Below are positions 33,045 through 44,768 of a stretch of 64,000 bases of DNA, one piece after another (position 1 is the first letter of the stretch; each line of letters opens with the position of its first letter). The stretch is from assembly GCF_028473145.1 (NCBI RefSeq), contig NZ_CP092370.1, positions 2,790,001 to 2,854,000 of the forward strand, given 5' to 3'. The translations under genes and the position numbers were made by a program. Under the pieces are notes generated by a model. That model did no database searches, was not told where the DNA came from, and saw nothing but the letters and a program-made list of their open reading frames with translations. The DNA comes from Flavobacterium sp. CBA20B-1 (GTDB lineage: Bacteria > Bacteroidota > Bacteroidia > Flavobacteriales > Flavobacteriaceae).

Positions 33045-34253
33045 ATGAGAAAAATTTCAATAGCAGTTGTTAGTTTATTTACAGTAAATGCAGCATTTGC
33101 ACAGCAAGAGTTACCAATGCCCGATGGTACACCACTTTCATATAATCCGGCAATTACAACAGGTGTATCTTTCTTAACAATCACCCCCGATGCGCGTTCA
33201 GGTGCTTTAGGGGATATGGGAGTTGCAACATCAGCCGATGCTTTTTCGCAGTTTTATAACCCAGCAAAATATGCTTTTGCAGAAAAACAGCAAGGTTTTG
33301 CATTGTCATATACACCTTATATGTCAAAAATTGCCAGTGATATTTCTTTAATGGGAGTGAGTTACTACAACCGTGTAAATGAGCGAAGTGCTATTGGTAC
33401 AAGTTTGCGCTATTTTACATTGGGTGAAATTAACTTAACGAATAATCAAGGAGAATTTCAAGGAGTTGAAAAACCAAATGAATTTTCTGTTGACGTTTCT
33501 TATACCATAAAGTTTTCTGATAATTTTGGTATGGCAGTTGCAGGTAGATACATCAGTTCCAATTTAAGATTGCGCGGTGATGGCGAAACAGCAGCCAATA
33601 CTTTTGCAGTAGATGTAGCAGGATATTATGAAAGCGACCGTATCCAAATGAGTAATTCAGAAGGAAGATTGCGTGCCGGTTTCAATTTTCAAAACATGGG
33701 ACCAAAAGTAAGTTACACAGGCGATACGAATTTCGCAAGCAATATTCCCACTACCTTGCGTTTAGGAGTAGGTTACGATTATATTTTAGATAATTACAAT
33801 ACCGTTACTTTTTACGGGGAAACAACAAAATTAATGGTACCTTCTAATTTACAGCCAACTTTTACAGATGCTAATGGAAACGGTGAATATGATGCTGGAG
33901 AAGATGTTAATTCACGCTTCCAAGAATACCGTGACATTGGTTGGTTTTCAGGGATGTTTAAATCGTTTGGCGATGCACCAGGTGGTTTTGGCGAAGAAAT
34001 GCGCGAATTTACATGGTCATTAGGTGCCGAGTATTGGTATCAAAATTCATTTGCATTCCGTTTAGGTTACTTTAACGAAGCCGAAGATAAAGGCGCACGT
34101 AAGTTTGCTACATTGGGAGCTGGTTTCAAATATAATATCGTAAATATCGATGTGTCTTATTTATTAGCAACCGGTAAAGTGCAAAATCCATTAGAAAACA
34201 CATTGCGTTTTTCATTAACCTTTAACTTTGGTAGAGATTATTATAAAAATTAA
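33045..34253 (+). CDS. porV: Type IX secretion system outer membrane channel protein PorV (LptO)
   Basis: Outer-membrane beta-barrel of 402 aa of the FadL-like type, with a signal peptide (AVVSLFTVNAAFA) and the typical N-terminus PLSYNPAITTGVSFLTITPDARSGALGDMG (in parts). PorV binds type IX cargo at the translocon and forms the attachment complex with PorU, the product of the preceding gene. C-terminal barrel strand ends NTLRFSLTFNFGRDYYKN. A terminator hairpin lies between it and cdd. Confidence 0.94.
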   Translation: MRKISIAVVSLFTVNAAFAQQELPMPDGTPLSYNPAITTGVSFLTITPDARSGALGDMGVATSADAFSQFYNPAKYAFAEKQQGFALSYTPYMSKIASDISLMGVSYYNRVNERSAIGTSLRYFTLGEINLTNNQGEFQGVEKPNEFSVDVSYTIKFSDNFGMAVAGRYISSNLRLRGDGETAANTFAVDVAGYYESDRIQMSNSEGRLRAGFNFQNMGPKVSYTGDTNFASNIPTTLRLGVGYDYILDNYNTVTFYGETTKLMVPSNLQPTFTDANGNGEYDAGEDVNSRFQEYRDIGWFSGMFKSFGDAPGGFGEEMREFTWSLGAEYWYQNSFAFRLGYFNEAEDKGARKFATLGAGFKYNIVNIDVSYLLATGKVQNPLENTLRFSLTFNFGRDYYKN

Positions 34254-34273
34254 ACGCTCATACAAATCATTAC

Positions 34274-34305
34274 AAAGTCCAAGCAAATACTGTTTGGGCT
34301 TTTTT
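34274..34305 (+). terminator. Terminator after porV
   Basis: Hairpin AAGTCCAA / TTTGGGCTT followed by a T-run. It ends only about 10 nt before the cdd ATG. Confidence 0.7.
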
Positions 34306-34315
34306 GTCTTTTTTT

Positions 34316-34798
34316 ATGCAAGAAATTAATATACCAACAAAATTATACAGCTATAAACAATTGACCGAGTTGCCATTGTCCATTCAAAATTTAATGAATC
34401 AAGCAGTAGCAGCCCGGTTAAAAGCATACGCACCTTATTCCAATTTCCAAGTAGGAGCAGCGATATTATTAAAAAACGGAACAATTGTTTTGGGGGCTAA
34501 TCAAGAAAATGCAGCATATCCTTCAGGACTTTGTGCCGAACGAACAGCTGTTTTTTCTGCAGGAGCCAATTTTCCAAATGAACAAATAATAGCTATTTGT
34601 ATCTCCGCATCATCCACCTTAAAAGATACATTAGAGCCCATTCCCCCATGTGGAGCCTGTAGGCAATCATTATTAGAATACGAAAACAAACAAAAAAACA
34701 ATATTCCAATTTACTTTATGGGAAAAGCCGGCGAGATCATTCAATCACCCTCTATAAAAAATTTGTTACCTTTTACATTTAGAGAAGATAGTTTATAA
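34316..34798 (+). CDS. cdd: Cytidine deaminase
   Basis: Deaminates cytidine and deoxycytidine to uridine and deoxyuridine in pyrimidine salvage. 160 aa from the ATG at 34316; an upstream TTG at 34304 is possible. The zinc and catalytic motifs are LCAERTAVF (Cys ligand and catalytic Glu) and PCGACRQSL (two Cys ligands), and YAPYSNFQVGAAI matches the substrate region. Length fits the homotetrameric/dimeric class with a short N-terminal extension. The gldJ-porU-porV-cdd order is known in F. johnsoniae. Confidence 0.95.
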   Translation: MQEINIPTKLYSYKQLTELPLSIQNLMNQAVAARLKAYAPYSNFQVGAAILLKNGTIVLGANQENAAYPSGLCAERTAVFSAGANFPNEQIIAICISASSTLKDTLEPIPPCGACRQSLLEYENKQKNNIPIYFMGKAGEIIQSPSIKNLLPFTFREDSL

Positions 34799-34871
34799 GC
34801 ATAAATAAAAATCATTTAGTAATTTTGACTTTTAAAGCAACAAATTTGTTGCACTATTTTTAAACAATTCT

Positions 34872-36263
34872 ATGATAAAATCAATTTGTTGTATTGGTGC
34901 AGGCTATGTTGGTGGTCCAACAATGGCAGTAATTGCATTAAAAAATCCACATATAAAAGTTACAGTAGTAGATGTAAATCAAGAACGCATCAACGCTTGG
35001 AACGCACAAAACTTAGACAATTTACCTGTTTACGAACCCGGGTTGGCAGAAATCATTGCACAAACGCGCAATGTAAATTTATTTTTTAGCACCCAAGTAA
35101 ACGAAGCCATTCAACAAGCCGAAATGATTTTTATATCTGTAAACACTCCTACAAAAACCTACGGAATAGGCAAGGGCATGGCAGCAGATTTAAAATATAT
35201 CGAGCTTTGCGCCCGCCAAATAGCAAGCGTTGCCACCAACAATAAAATAGTTGTAGAGAAATCAACCTTACCCGTTCGCACGGCATCAACCATTAAAAGC
35301 ATACTCAAACAATCCCAAAACAATGTACAGTTTGAGATTCTCTCAAACCCCGAATTTTTAGCAGAAGGCACCGCTGTCAATGATTTGCTAAAACCTGATC
35401 GCGTTCTAATAGGTGGCGATTATCACACCCCAGAAGGTAAAAACGCCATTGCTGCGCTCTCCGAAATATATAAAAATTGGGTCACTACCGATAAAATCAT
35501 CACCACCAATATCTGGTCTAGCGAATTATCAAAACTCACAGCAAACGCCTTTCTTGCCCAGCGCATATCTTCTATAAACGCCATGTCGGCAATATGCGAA
35601 GCCACAGAGGCAAACATTGACGAAGTGGCATTTGCCATCGGAAAAGACAGTCGGATTGGTGACAAATTCCTAAAAGCCTCTGTCGGGTTTGGAGGCTCAT
35701 GTTTTCAAAAAGACATCCTCAATCTGGTGTACATTGCCCAAACTTTTGGTTTAAACGAAGTTGCCGATTATTGGCAGCAAGTAATAAGCATGAACAATTA
35801 TCAAAAAAGCCGATTCGCCCGCAAAATTGTACAAGAAATGTTCAATACCGTTTCAGGTAAAAAAATTGTGCTATTAGGATGGGCGTTCAAAAAAGACACC
35901 AACGATTCGCGCGAATCAGCAGCCATCGATATCGCCAATTATCTCATAGAAGAACAAGCAGAATTACATATATACGATCCCAAAGTCACCGCACAACAAA
36001 TCTTTACCGATTTAGAAATAAGCACCAGCATTCCGCAAGAAGAACTAGCAACCAAAATAAAAATATACAACCATCCAGACACTATTTTTCAGCAAGCACA
36101 CGCTATAGTAATAGTAACCGAATGGGATCAATTCAAAACATTTGACTATACCCATATCAAAAAACAAATGCAACAACCCGCATTCATTTTTGATGGAAGA
36201 AACATACTAAATCCGGCCGAAATCACACAAATAGGCTTTCAATACATTGGTATTGGCAAGTAA
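34872..36263 (+). CDS. UDP-glucose 6-dehydrogenase
   Basis: NAD-dependent enzyme of 463 aa that oxidises UDP-glucose to UDP-glucuronate, a precursor for surface polysaccharide. The Rossmann start is [16 protein letters not shown]. The catalytic Cys277 lies in [15 protein letters not shown]. The middle dimerisation helix and C-terminal UDP-binding domain ([17 protein letters not shown]) follow. The length and [10 protein letters not shown] start resemble the animal-type enzyme rather than the shorter E. coli Ugd. Codon use is A-rich like its neighbours. No other polysaccharide genes are adjacent. Confidence 0.92.
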   Translation: MIKSICCIGAGYVGGPTMAVIALKNPHIKVTVVDVNQERINAWNAQNLDNLPVYEPGLAEIIAQTRNVNLFFSTQVNEAIQQAEMIFISVNTPTKTYGIGKGMAADLKYIELCARQIASVATNNKIVVEKSTLPVRTASTIKSILKQSQNNVQFEILSNPEFLAEGTAVNDLLKPDRVLIGGDYHTPEGKNAIAALSEIYKNWVTTDKIITTNIWSSELSKLTANAFLAQRISSINAMSAICEATEANIDEVAFAIGKDSRIGDKFLKASVGFGGSCFQKDILNLVYIAQTFGLNEVADYWQQVISMNNYQKSRFARKIVQEMFNTVSGKKIVLLGWAFKKDTNDSRESAAIDIANYLIEEQAELHIYDPKVTAQQIFTDLEISTSIPQEELATKIKIYNHPDTIFQQAHAIVIVTEWDQFKTFDYTHIKKQMQQPAFIFDGRNILNPAEITQIGFQYIGIGK

Positions 36264-36269
36264 AACAAT

Positions 36270-36305
36270 ATCCCGTCACCTTCAAAAGTGGCGGAATTTT
36301 TTTAT
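36270..36305 (+). terminator. Terminator of the UDP-glucose dehydrogenase gene
   Basis: Hairpin CCGTCACCTT / AAGTGGCGG (one G-T pair) followed by a T-run. Confidence 0.65.
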
Positions 36306-36310
36306 GATAT

Positions 36311-36471
36311 GGGCGTTCCCCTTCCATTCCGTTTCAAAACAAAGCTCAGGGTACACATACCATTTTGTCCACCACAGAAAAATCCAAGCAAACAGTCGGG
36401 TCGGGCTATTCGCTACAATCTTTTTGTTCGCGAGCTCACAAAAAGGATTTTCGCTGCTATCCCTAACGCGG
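36311..36471 (+). repeat. Dispersed intergenic repeat, copy 1
   Basis: Starts GGGCGTTCCCC and ends ATCCCTAACGCGG, with GTCGGGCTATTCGCTACAAT and CAAAAAGGATTT between. The same end blocks occur at 58376-58490, and part of them in reverse at 45711-45780. Copies differ in the middle. No coding capacity. Confidence 0.75.
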
Positions 36472-36514
36472 TTTTTACTGTATAATGTAAATTGTATGTT
36501 TTAAAATTGTACAA

Positions 36515-36543
36515 CTTTGCCAAAGTTTAGAACTTTGGCAAAG
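36515..36543. repeat. Palindromic repeat, left copy
   Basis: 13-bp perfect arms CTTTGCCAAAGTT / AACTTTGGCAAAG around the 3-nt loop TAG. An identical-arm copy with loop CCA lies at 38896-38924, so the pair flanks the two-gene module. Between this repeat and the terminator that follows, a short open stretch (36541-36603) may be a gene remnant; I cannot identify it. Confidence 0.8.
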
Positions 36544-36623
36544 ATTAAAAACATTATCAACGAAGAAGTTTCAATGCGCAATTGGTTGCAGGAAATGAAA
36601 TAAGATTTTATACAAAAACAAAA

Positions 36624-36655
36624 AAAAGCTAAAAAGAAATTTTTAGCTTTTTTTG
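36624..36655 (+). terminator. Terminator-like hairpin upstream of the lipoprotein gene
   Basis: Stem AAAGCTAAAAA / TTTTTAGCTTT followed by a T-run. It separates the repeat region from the lipoprotein leader. Confidence 0.7.
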
Positions 36656-36722
36656 TTTTTATTTAACAACATGTTAATTTTTTTATTATATTTACAATTC
36701 AATCAACTTAAATATAATAATT

Positions 36723-37762
36723 ATGAGCAAATTAAGCAAAATTTTGTGGGGGGGGTAATAGGCCTAACCCTTACAGCATGTACAACCGACAGTGTATTTG
36801 AGGACAATGGTCAAGCAAGTACTTCAGAGCATCCTTCTAATCCCGGTTCACAGTATGCAACTTATAGCATGTCTGATTCTTATGAGTCGCCATGGGATAT
36901 TGATTCATTGTATAAAGTGAAATACGAATTATACAGCGGTACAATGAACGACGGTGTACACGTCCGGGTAACCCCTTATATAGGTTTGGCATATTATGAT
37001 GGTGCTAATGACGGTTTTTACAATACCCCAACAGGTGGGTTTAACTTGGCAAGCGGTGCCTATCCAAATCTTTTTGCCAGTGGAAATGAATACGGCGATT
37101 ATGTACAAGCAAATCCTATTGTATTAACACAAGTGCCTGGTACAGGTTGGTACACCCACGAGTTGTGGGTGCAACACGATGAAGATCATTGCCCGTTAGT
37201 AAACATACCAGTGGGTATTAATTATAATTTAAACAGTATTGGTTTTGATATTGTAAACAACAATATTGTACAACCTATGCAGTTAGGGTATCCATTACCT
37301 GCGCCGCCACCTGCTGGTACGGGTGCAGAAGAACGTTTGTTGCGCGAGTATGGCAAAGTGTTTTATTACAAAGTAGAGTTTGGTACCGATATGTATAATT
37401 TTGACCCCGATGCGTATTATGTATTAGCCTTAGAAAATAATGTTACTACAAATGGTGATTGGTCTCCAATGGGGCTTTCAGATATGCCTTTTGGCAGCGT
37501 TTTGTTTTATCACGATAGCCCCAGTGGTGTAAGCACAAAAGAAATTGTTGTTGATCCCGATACGTTTACAGGTCCAGATCCTCAACATCGCAAAAGGTCT
37601 AGAGAGTTGTTTGGTACTGCTACCCCAGGCAGCGGCACTTGTATTCGCAAAATAACTACCGTGCCGTTTTATGATGAGTGGGTTCAAATTCCGGCTCTTA
37701 CCGGTCCTTGGGTGCCAAAGCCTAACAGACAACCTCGTGGAGTAAAAATTTATATAGAGTAA
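36723..37762 (+). CDS. Surface lipoprotein with reading frame broken at a G8 tract (phase-variable or frameshifted)
   Basis: From the ATG at 36723 a lipoprotein signal starts (MSKLSKILWGG) but stops at 36756, straight after eight G residues (36748-36755). The rest of the signal (VIGLTLTAC, lipobox LTAC) and about 335 mature residues continue in the -1 frame. With nine or six G, or by -1 slippage on the tract, the product would be one intact lipoprotein. The mature part begins with a Ser/Gly linker and is rich in Tyr, Pro and Gly; I know no family. A poor in-frame start at 36671 lacks a proper signal. Downstream gene starts 10 nt later. Confidence 0.75.
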
Positions 37763-37772
37763 ATAGTTAACT

Positions 37773-38869
37773 ATGAAAAAGATTCTCCTTATTATAACCA
37801 CCTTATTAGGCGTTTATAACTTAACTGCCCAAGTACTCTACACCGAAAATTTTAACAATTATCCTGTGGGAAATATAGGCACCGATTATAACGGCACGGT
37901 ATCTGGTGTAGGCGGTTGGTTTACCAAATCTGTAAATGTACCATTTACAATACGCCGCTTACCAATAACGACTATAAAATTGTAGCCGAGGCCAACAAAG
38001 GGAATGTTGCACAAATAGGACCCCTCACCAAAAAAGGCGAAGCGAACCGTACTTTATTCCGTACCGATTTAAACACCTATTGGCAACAACGCACGGCAGG
38101 TAATAATGTTTTTAAGTGCAGTTTTGATTTGTATGTAGATGATAGTTATATAAGCTCCACTCCTCCATCTGATCCAATACGTATAATTTTATACAGCAAG
38201 GAAGGAGGGTTGACCAGGTTTTCATATGAACCTGATTATCATCGTTTTGGTGCCGGTTTTGATTTTTCTAGGGGTAATTTTAATCGCGGAAGTGGTGAAG
38301 CTGTATTGGTAAGCCCCGGTACCCCCTTACAACCGCCACCAAATGGCAGTTGGATTACTGTAGAAATGTATATAGATTATGATAACAACAAAGCGTATTT
38401 CAGCATACCAACTTTAAACTATACGAATGTTAAAAACATTGCATTTACTTTAGAGTTGGGTGGTTTAGATACCGAGGGCAACCCCTTGCCTGATGACAGC
38501 CCTGTTGAATTAGTGTTTTTTTACACGAAGTCTGGCGATGTTGATGGTACTTTTTATACCCCCAAAATAGATAACATTAATTTAGTAGCTCAAAACACGG
38601 TACCCACTTTAGCAACTACCGAGCAGTTGGCTGCAAAATTTAACTTATACCCCAACCCAGCAAGCAATGTTGTAAACATCACCAACGCTGAGAATATGCA
38701 GATACAGCAAATCACGGTGTATGATGTTGCAGGCAAACAGTTAAGCACCCAAACCTACAACAACGAAACCGATATACAATTAAACGTAGAACATTTAGCA
38801 AGTGGCACGTATATGCTGCACTTGCAAACGAATCAGGGTACAGCGGTTAAAAAATTGGTGAAAAAGTAG
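37773..38869 (+). pseudogene. Type IX-secreted protein, frame broken near 37950
   Basis: The first frame (37773-37985) encodes a signal peptide (KKILLIITTLLGVYNLTAQ) and ENFNNYPVGNIGTDYNG...GGWFTK. The continuation, DYKIVAEANKGNVAQIG and onward, is in the -1 frame, open from 37916 to the end. One missing base near 37947-37952 would explain it. The C-terminal ~80 residues form a type A sorting domain (FNLYPNPASNVVNI, VYDVAGKQ, LASGTYMLHLQT, VKKLVKK), so the intact protein would be a type IX cargo. The middle resembles a lectin/laminin-like beta sandwich. Mutation or sequencing error cannot be told apart here. Confidence 0.75.
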
Positions 38870-38895
38870 TTTTTTTTTCTGTAGCTTCAAAACAA

Positions 38896-38924
38896 CTTTG
38901 CCAAAGTTCCAAACTTTGGCAAAG
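38896..38924. repeat. Palindromic repeat, right copy
   Basis: Arms CTTTGCCAAAGTT / AACTTTGGCAAAG with loop CCA, identical in both arms to the copy at 36515-36543. Confidence 0.8.
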
Positions 38925-39004
38925 ATTATTTTTACCTAGCTTAAACTTCAAAACCACACGCTGTCAAACAATTACAAAAAAGATTAAAAAACTTTCAAAA
39001 AGCA

Positions 39005-39037
39005 TTTGGAAAAGCCAAAAAAAGAGTAGTATATTTG
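39005..39037 (+). promoter_or_regulatory. Upstream tRNA/rRNA promoter P1
   Basis: TTTG at 39005-39008, a 21-nt spacer and TATATTTG at 39030-39037. The initial transcribed sequence CAACCGCTTT is shared with the promoter before 16S. Confidence 0.7.
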
Positions 39038-39093
39038 CAACCGCTTTCAGGACAACGAAAGCCACGTTCCTAGAAAAAAAAGTAAAAAATAAA

Positions 39094-39126
39094 TTTGGAT
39101 GGTATAGAAAAAGGTTATTATCTTTG
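39094..39126 (+). promoter_or_regulatory. Promoter of tRNA-Val
   Basis: TTTG at 39094-39097, a 21-nt spacer and TATCTTTG at 39119-39126, 22 nt before the tRNA. Confidence 0.75.
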
Positions 39127-39148
39127 CAGTCCGTTCAAAAAAGAAAAA

Positions 39149-39223
39149 GGGCGATTAGCTCAGCTGGTTCAGAGCACCTCGTTTACACCGAGGGGGTCGG
39201 GGGTTCGAACCCCTCATCGCCCA
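39149..39223 (+). tRNA. tRNA-Val (anticodon TAC)
   Basis: Acceptor GGGCGAT pairs with ATCGCCC, anticodon stem CCTCG/CGAGG with loop TTTACAC (anticodon TAC), T-loop TTCGAAC, discriminator A. No complete CCA is encoded. It lies between two promoters ahead of the rRNA operon and may be partly cotranscribed with it. Confidence 0.95.
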
Positions 39224-39259
39224 CAAAAAAAACTTTTTCAAAAAAAAAGCAAAAATAAT

Positions 39260-39290
39260 TTTGCTGATTAAAAAATAAGTTTTACTTTTG
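39260..39290 (+). promoter_or_regulatory. rRNA operon promoter
   Basis: TTTG at 39260-39263, a 19-nt spacer and TACTTTTG at 39283-39290. The leader to 16S is about 130 nt. Confidence 0.75.
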
Positions 39291-39327
39291 CAACCGCTTT
39301 GAGAGAGAAGCGAATGTAAGAAGAACA

Positions 39328-39344
39328 AGTTCATAGACATATTG
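39328..39344 (+). promoter_or_regulatory. rRNA leader motif, 16S copy
   Basis: AGTTCATAGACATATTG occurs about 80 nt before 16S; the same word with one change (AGTTCATTGACATATTG) is at 41355-41371 before 23S. Probably an antitermination or processing element (inference). Confidence 0.5.
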
Positions 39345-39424
39345 GATTAACAGAGAATTAAAGAGTAAAAGCTCTTGGGCAACCAAGAGGTTTTAAACGA
39401 CACATCAACAATAAAAAAAATTAT

Positions 39425-40943
<1,519 letters not shown>

Positions 40944-41012
40944 TAGAGATGGTTTAAACATCTTTTACTCTTTAACTGTTGGTTCAAAAAAAAAGCAGAA
41001 TAAAAAATACAG

Positions 41013-41086
41013 AGTCTCGTAGCTCAGCTGGTTAGAGTACTACACTGATAATGTAGGGGTCGGCAGTTCGAGTCTGCCCGGGACTA
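41013..41086 (+). tRNA. tRNA-Ile (anticodon GAT) in the 16S-23S spacer
   Basis: Acceptor AGTCTCG pairs with CGGGACT, anticodon stem CTACA/TGTAG with loop CTGATAA (anticodon GAT), T-loop TTCGAGT, discriminator A. Standard first spacer tRNA of a bacterial rRNA operon. Confidence 0.95.
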
Positions 41087-41092
41087 CTTTTT

Positions 41093-41192
41093 GCAGTCGA
41101 AAGTCAAAAGTTCGAAAGTCAAAAGATCTGTACACTATTTATTCACAAGGAAATTCTAGAAGTTAAGAATCCACAATTCGTAATTCGTAATT
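41093..41192 (+). repeat. Short word repeats between the spacer tRNAs
   Basis: Two blocks of imperfect direct repeats: GAAAGTCAAAA words at 41098-41125 and AATTCGTAATTCGTAATTA near 41175-41193. No gene or tRNA here. Confidence 0.5.
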
Positions 41193-41201
41193 AGAAAAAT
41201 T

Positions 41202-41275
41202 GGGGGATTAGCTCAGCTGGCTAGAACGTCCCGCTACAGGCGGGAAGGTGAAGGGTTCGACTCCCTTATTCTCCA
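41202..41275 (+). tRNA. Aberrant tRNA-Ala-like gene in the spacer (replaced anticodon arm)
   Basis: Position, acceptor arm (GGGGGAT / ATTCTCC, with the G3:U70 alanine identity pair), D-loop and T-arm (AAGGG TTCGACT CCCTT) are those of the spacer tRNA-Ala. The anticodon arm is replaced by TCCCG-CTACAGG-CGGGA: the 7-nt loop keeps U33 but puts ACA in place of the expected TGC. The D-stem has a mismatch (GCTC against GAAC). CGTCCCGC and GGCGGGAAGGT are shared with the tRNA-Pro fragments at 1864 and 2215. Either a pseudogene or a tRNA with alanine identity reading a Cys codon; the pseudogene is more likely. Confidence 0.75.
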
Positions 41276-41281
41276 CGAGAT

Positions 41282-41349
41282 AGTATCAAGATGATAGTAT
41301 CAAGTATCAAGACTAAGTCTTAATACTTAATACAAAAATCTTAATACTA
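41282..41349. repeat. Inverted pair of ~31-nt TATTAAG-type repeats
   Basis: 41282-41313 (TATCAAG words) and 41317-41349 in opposite orientation (CTTAATA words). Related copies lie at 44445-44475, 62363-62393 and 63319-63344. Together the two could fold into a large hairpin ahead of 23S. Confidence 0.65.
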
Positions 41350-41354
41350 AAAAA

Positions 41355-41371
41355 AGTTCATTGACATATTG
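41355..41371 (+). promoter_or_regulatory. rRNA leader motif, 23S copy
   Basis: AGTTCATTGACATATTG, matching the motif before 16S with one difference. It lies about 170 nt before 23S. Confidence 0.5.
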
Positions 41372-41540
41372 AGATACATTTAAAAAGTAGAAATATTTAA
41401 AAATATTTTCAATAGGCATCAGTTTTAACTGGTGTTGAAAATAATATAAAGCACATTTTTTGTGTCATAAATTTTTTTAAAGTAACAAGTTTAACTTGAA
41501 ACCTTAAAAAAAGAAACATGAAACAAAAAAAATAGAGCAC

Positions 41541-44417
<2,877 letters not shown>

Positions 44418-44444
44418 GCTCTGGAAGTTGCTTTGTAAAGAATA

Positions 44445-44475
44445 GTATTAAGATTTTAGTATTAAGTATTAAGAC
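44445..44475 (+). repeat. TATTAAG-type ~31-nt repeat after 23S
   Basis: GTATTAAG words repeated three times, matching the spacer copies at 41282-41349 and the catabolic-cluster copies at 62363 and 63319. Confidence 0.65.
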
Positions 44476-44615
44476 TGGAATATCTACAAAAAAAAGTATC
44501 GAAAATATGTTAACAATATTAGCCCGCCATTGGCGTGGCGTTTAAAGTTCAAGGTTTAAAGTTCAAGGTTGTAAACCTTAAACAAAAAAAACATTAAACT
44601 TTAAACAAAGATTTA

Positions 44616-44722
<107 letters not shown>

Positions 44723-44732
44723 TTTTTTTAGT

Positions 44733-44768
44733 AAAGCCTGTCTTTAAAAAGACAGGCTTTCTTTTTTT
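44733..44768 (+). terminator. rRNA operon terminator
   Basis: Stem AAAGCCTGTCTTT / AAAGACAGGCTTT followed by a T-run, directly after 5S. Confidence 0.88.

Larger units (their letters stand above)
38870..39148. other. Intergenic region with palindrome and tRNA promoters
   Basis: Holds no gene. It contains the right copy of the flanking palindrome and two Bacteroidota-type promoters reading toward tRNA-Val and the rRNA operon. Confidence 0.6.

Noticed and set aside
36541-36603. Short open stretch ending in a stop after the left palindrome (KNIINEEVSMRNWLQEMK)
   Set aside because: Possibly a gene remnant, but too short and with no start or recognisable family.
37916-38869. Treating the second frame of the type IX cargo as an independent gene
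   Set aside because: It lacks a signal peptide, which a sorting-domain protein needs, and overlaps the frame that provides one.
41202-41275. Calling this a genuine tRNA-Cys(ACA)
   Set aside because: The acceptor carries alanine identity G3:U70, the D-stem is mismatched, and the position is that of the spacer tRNA-Ala.
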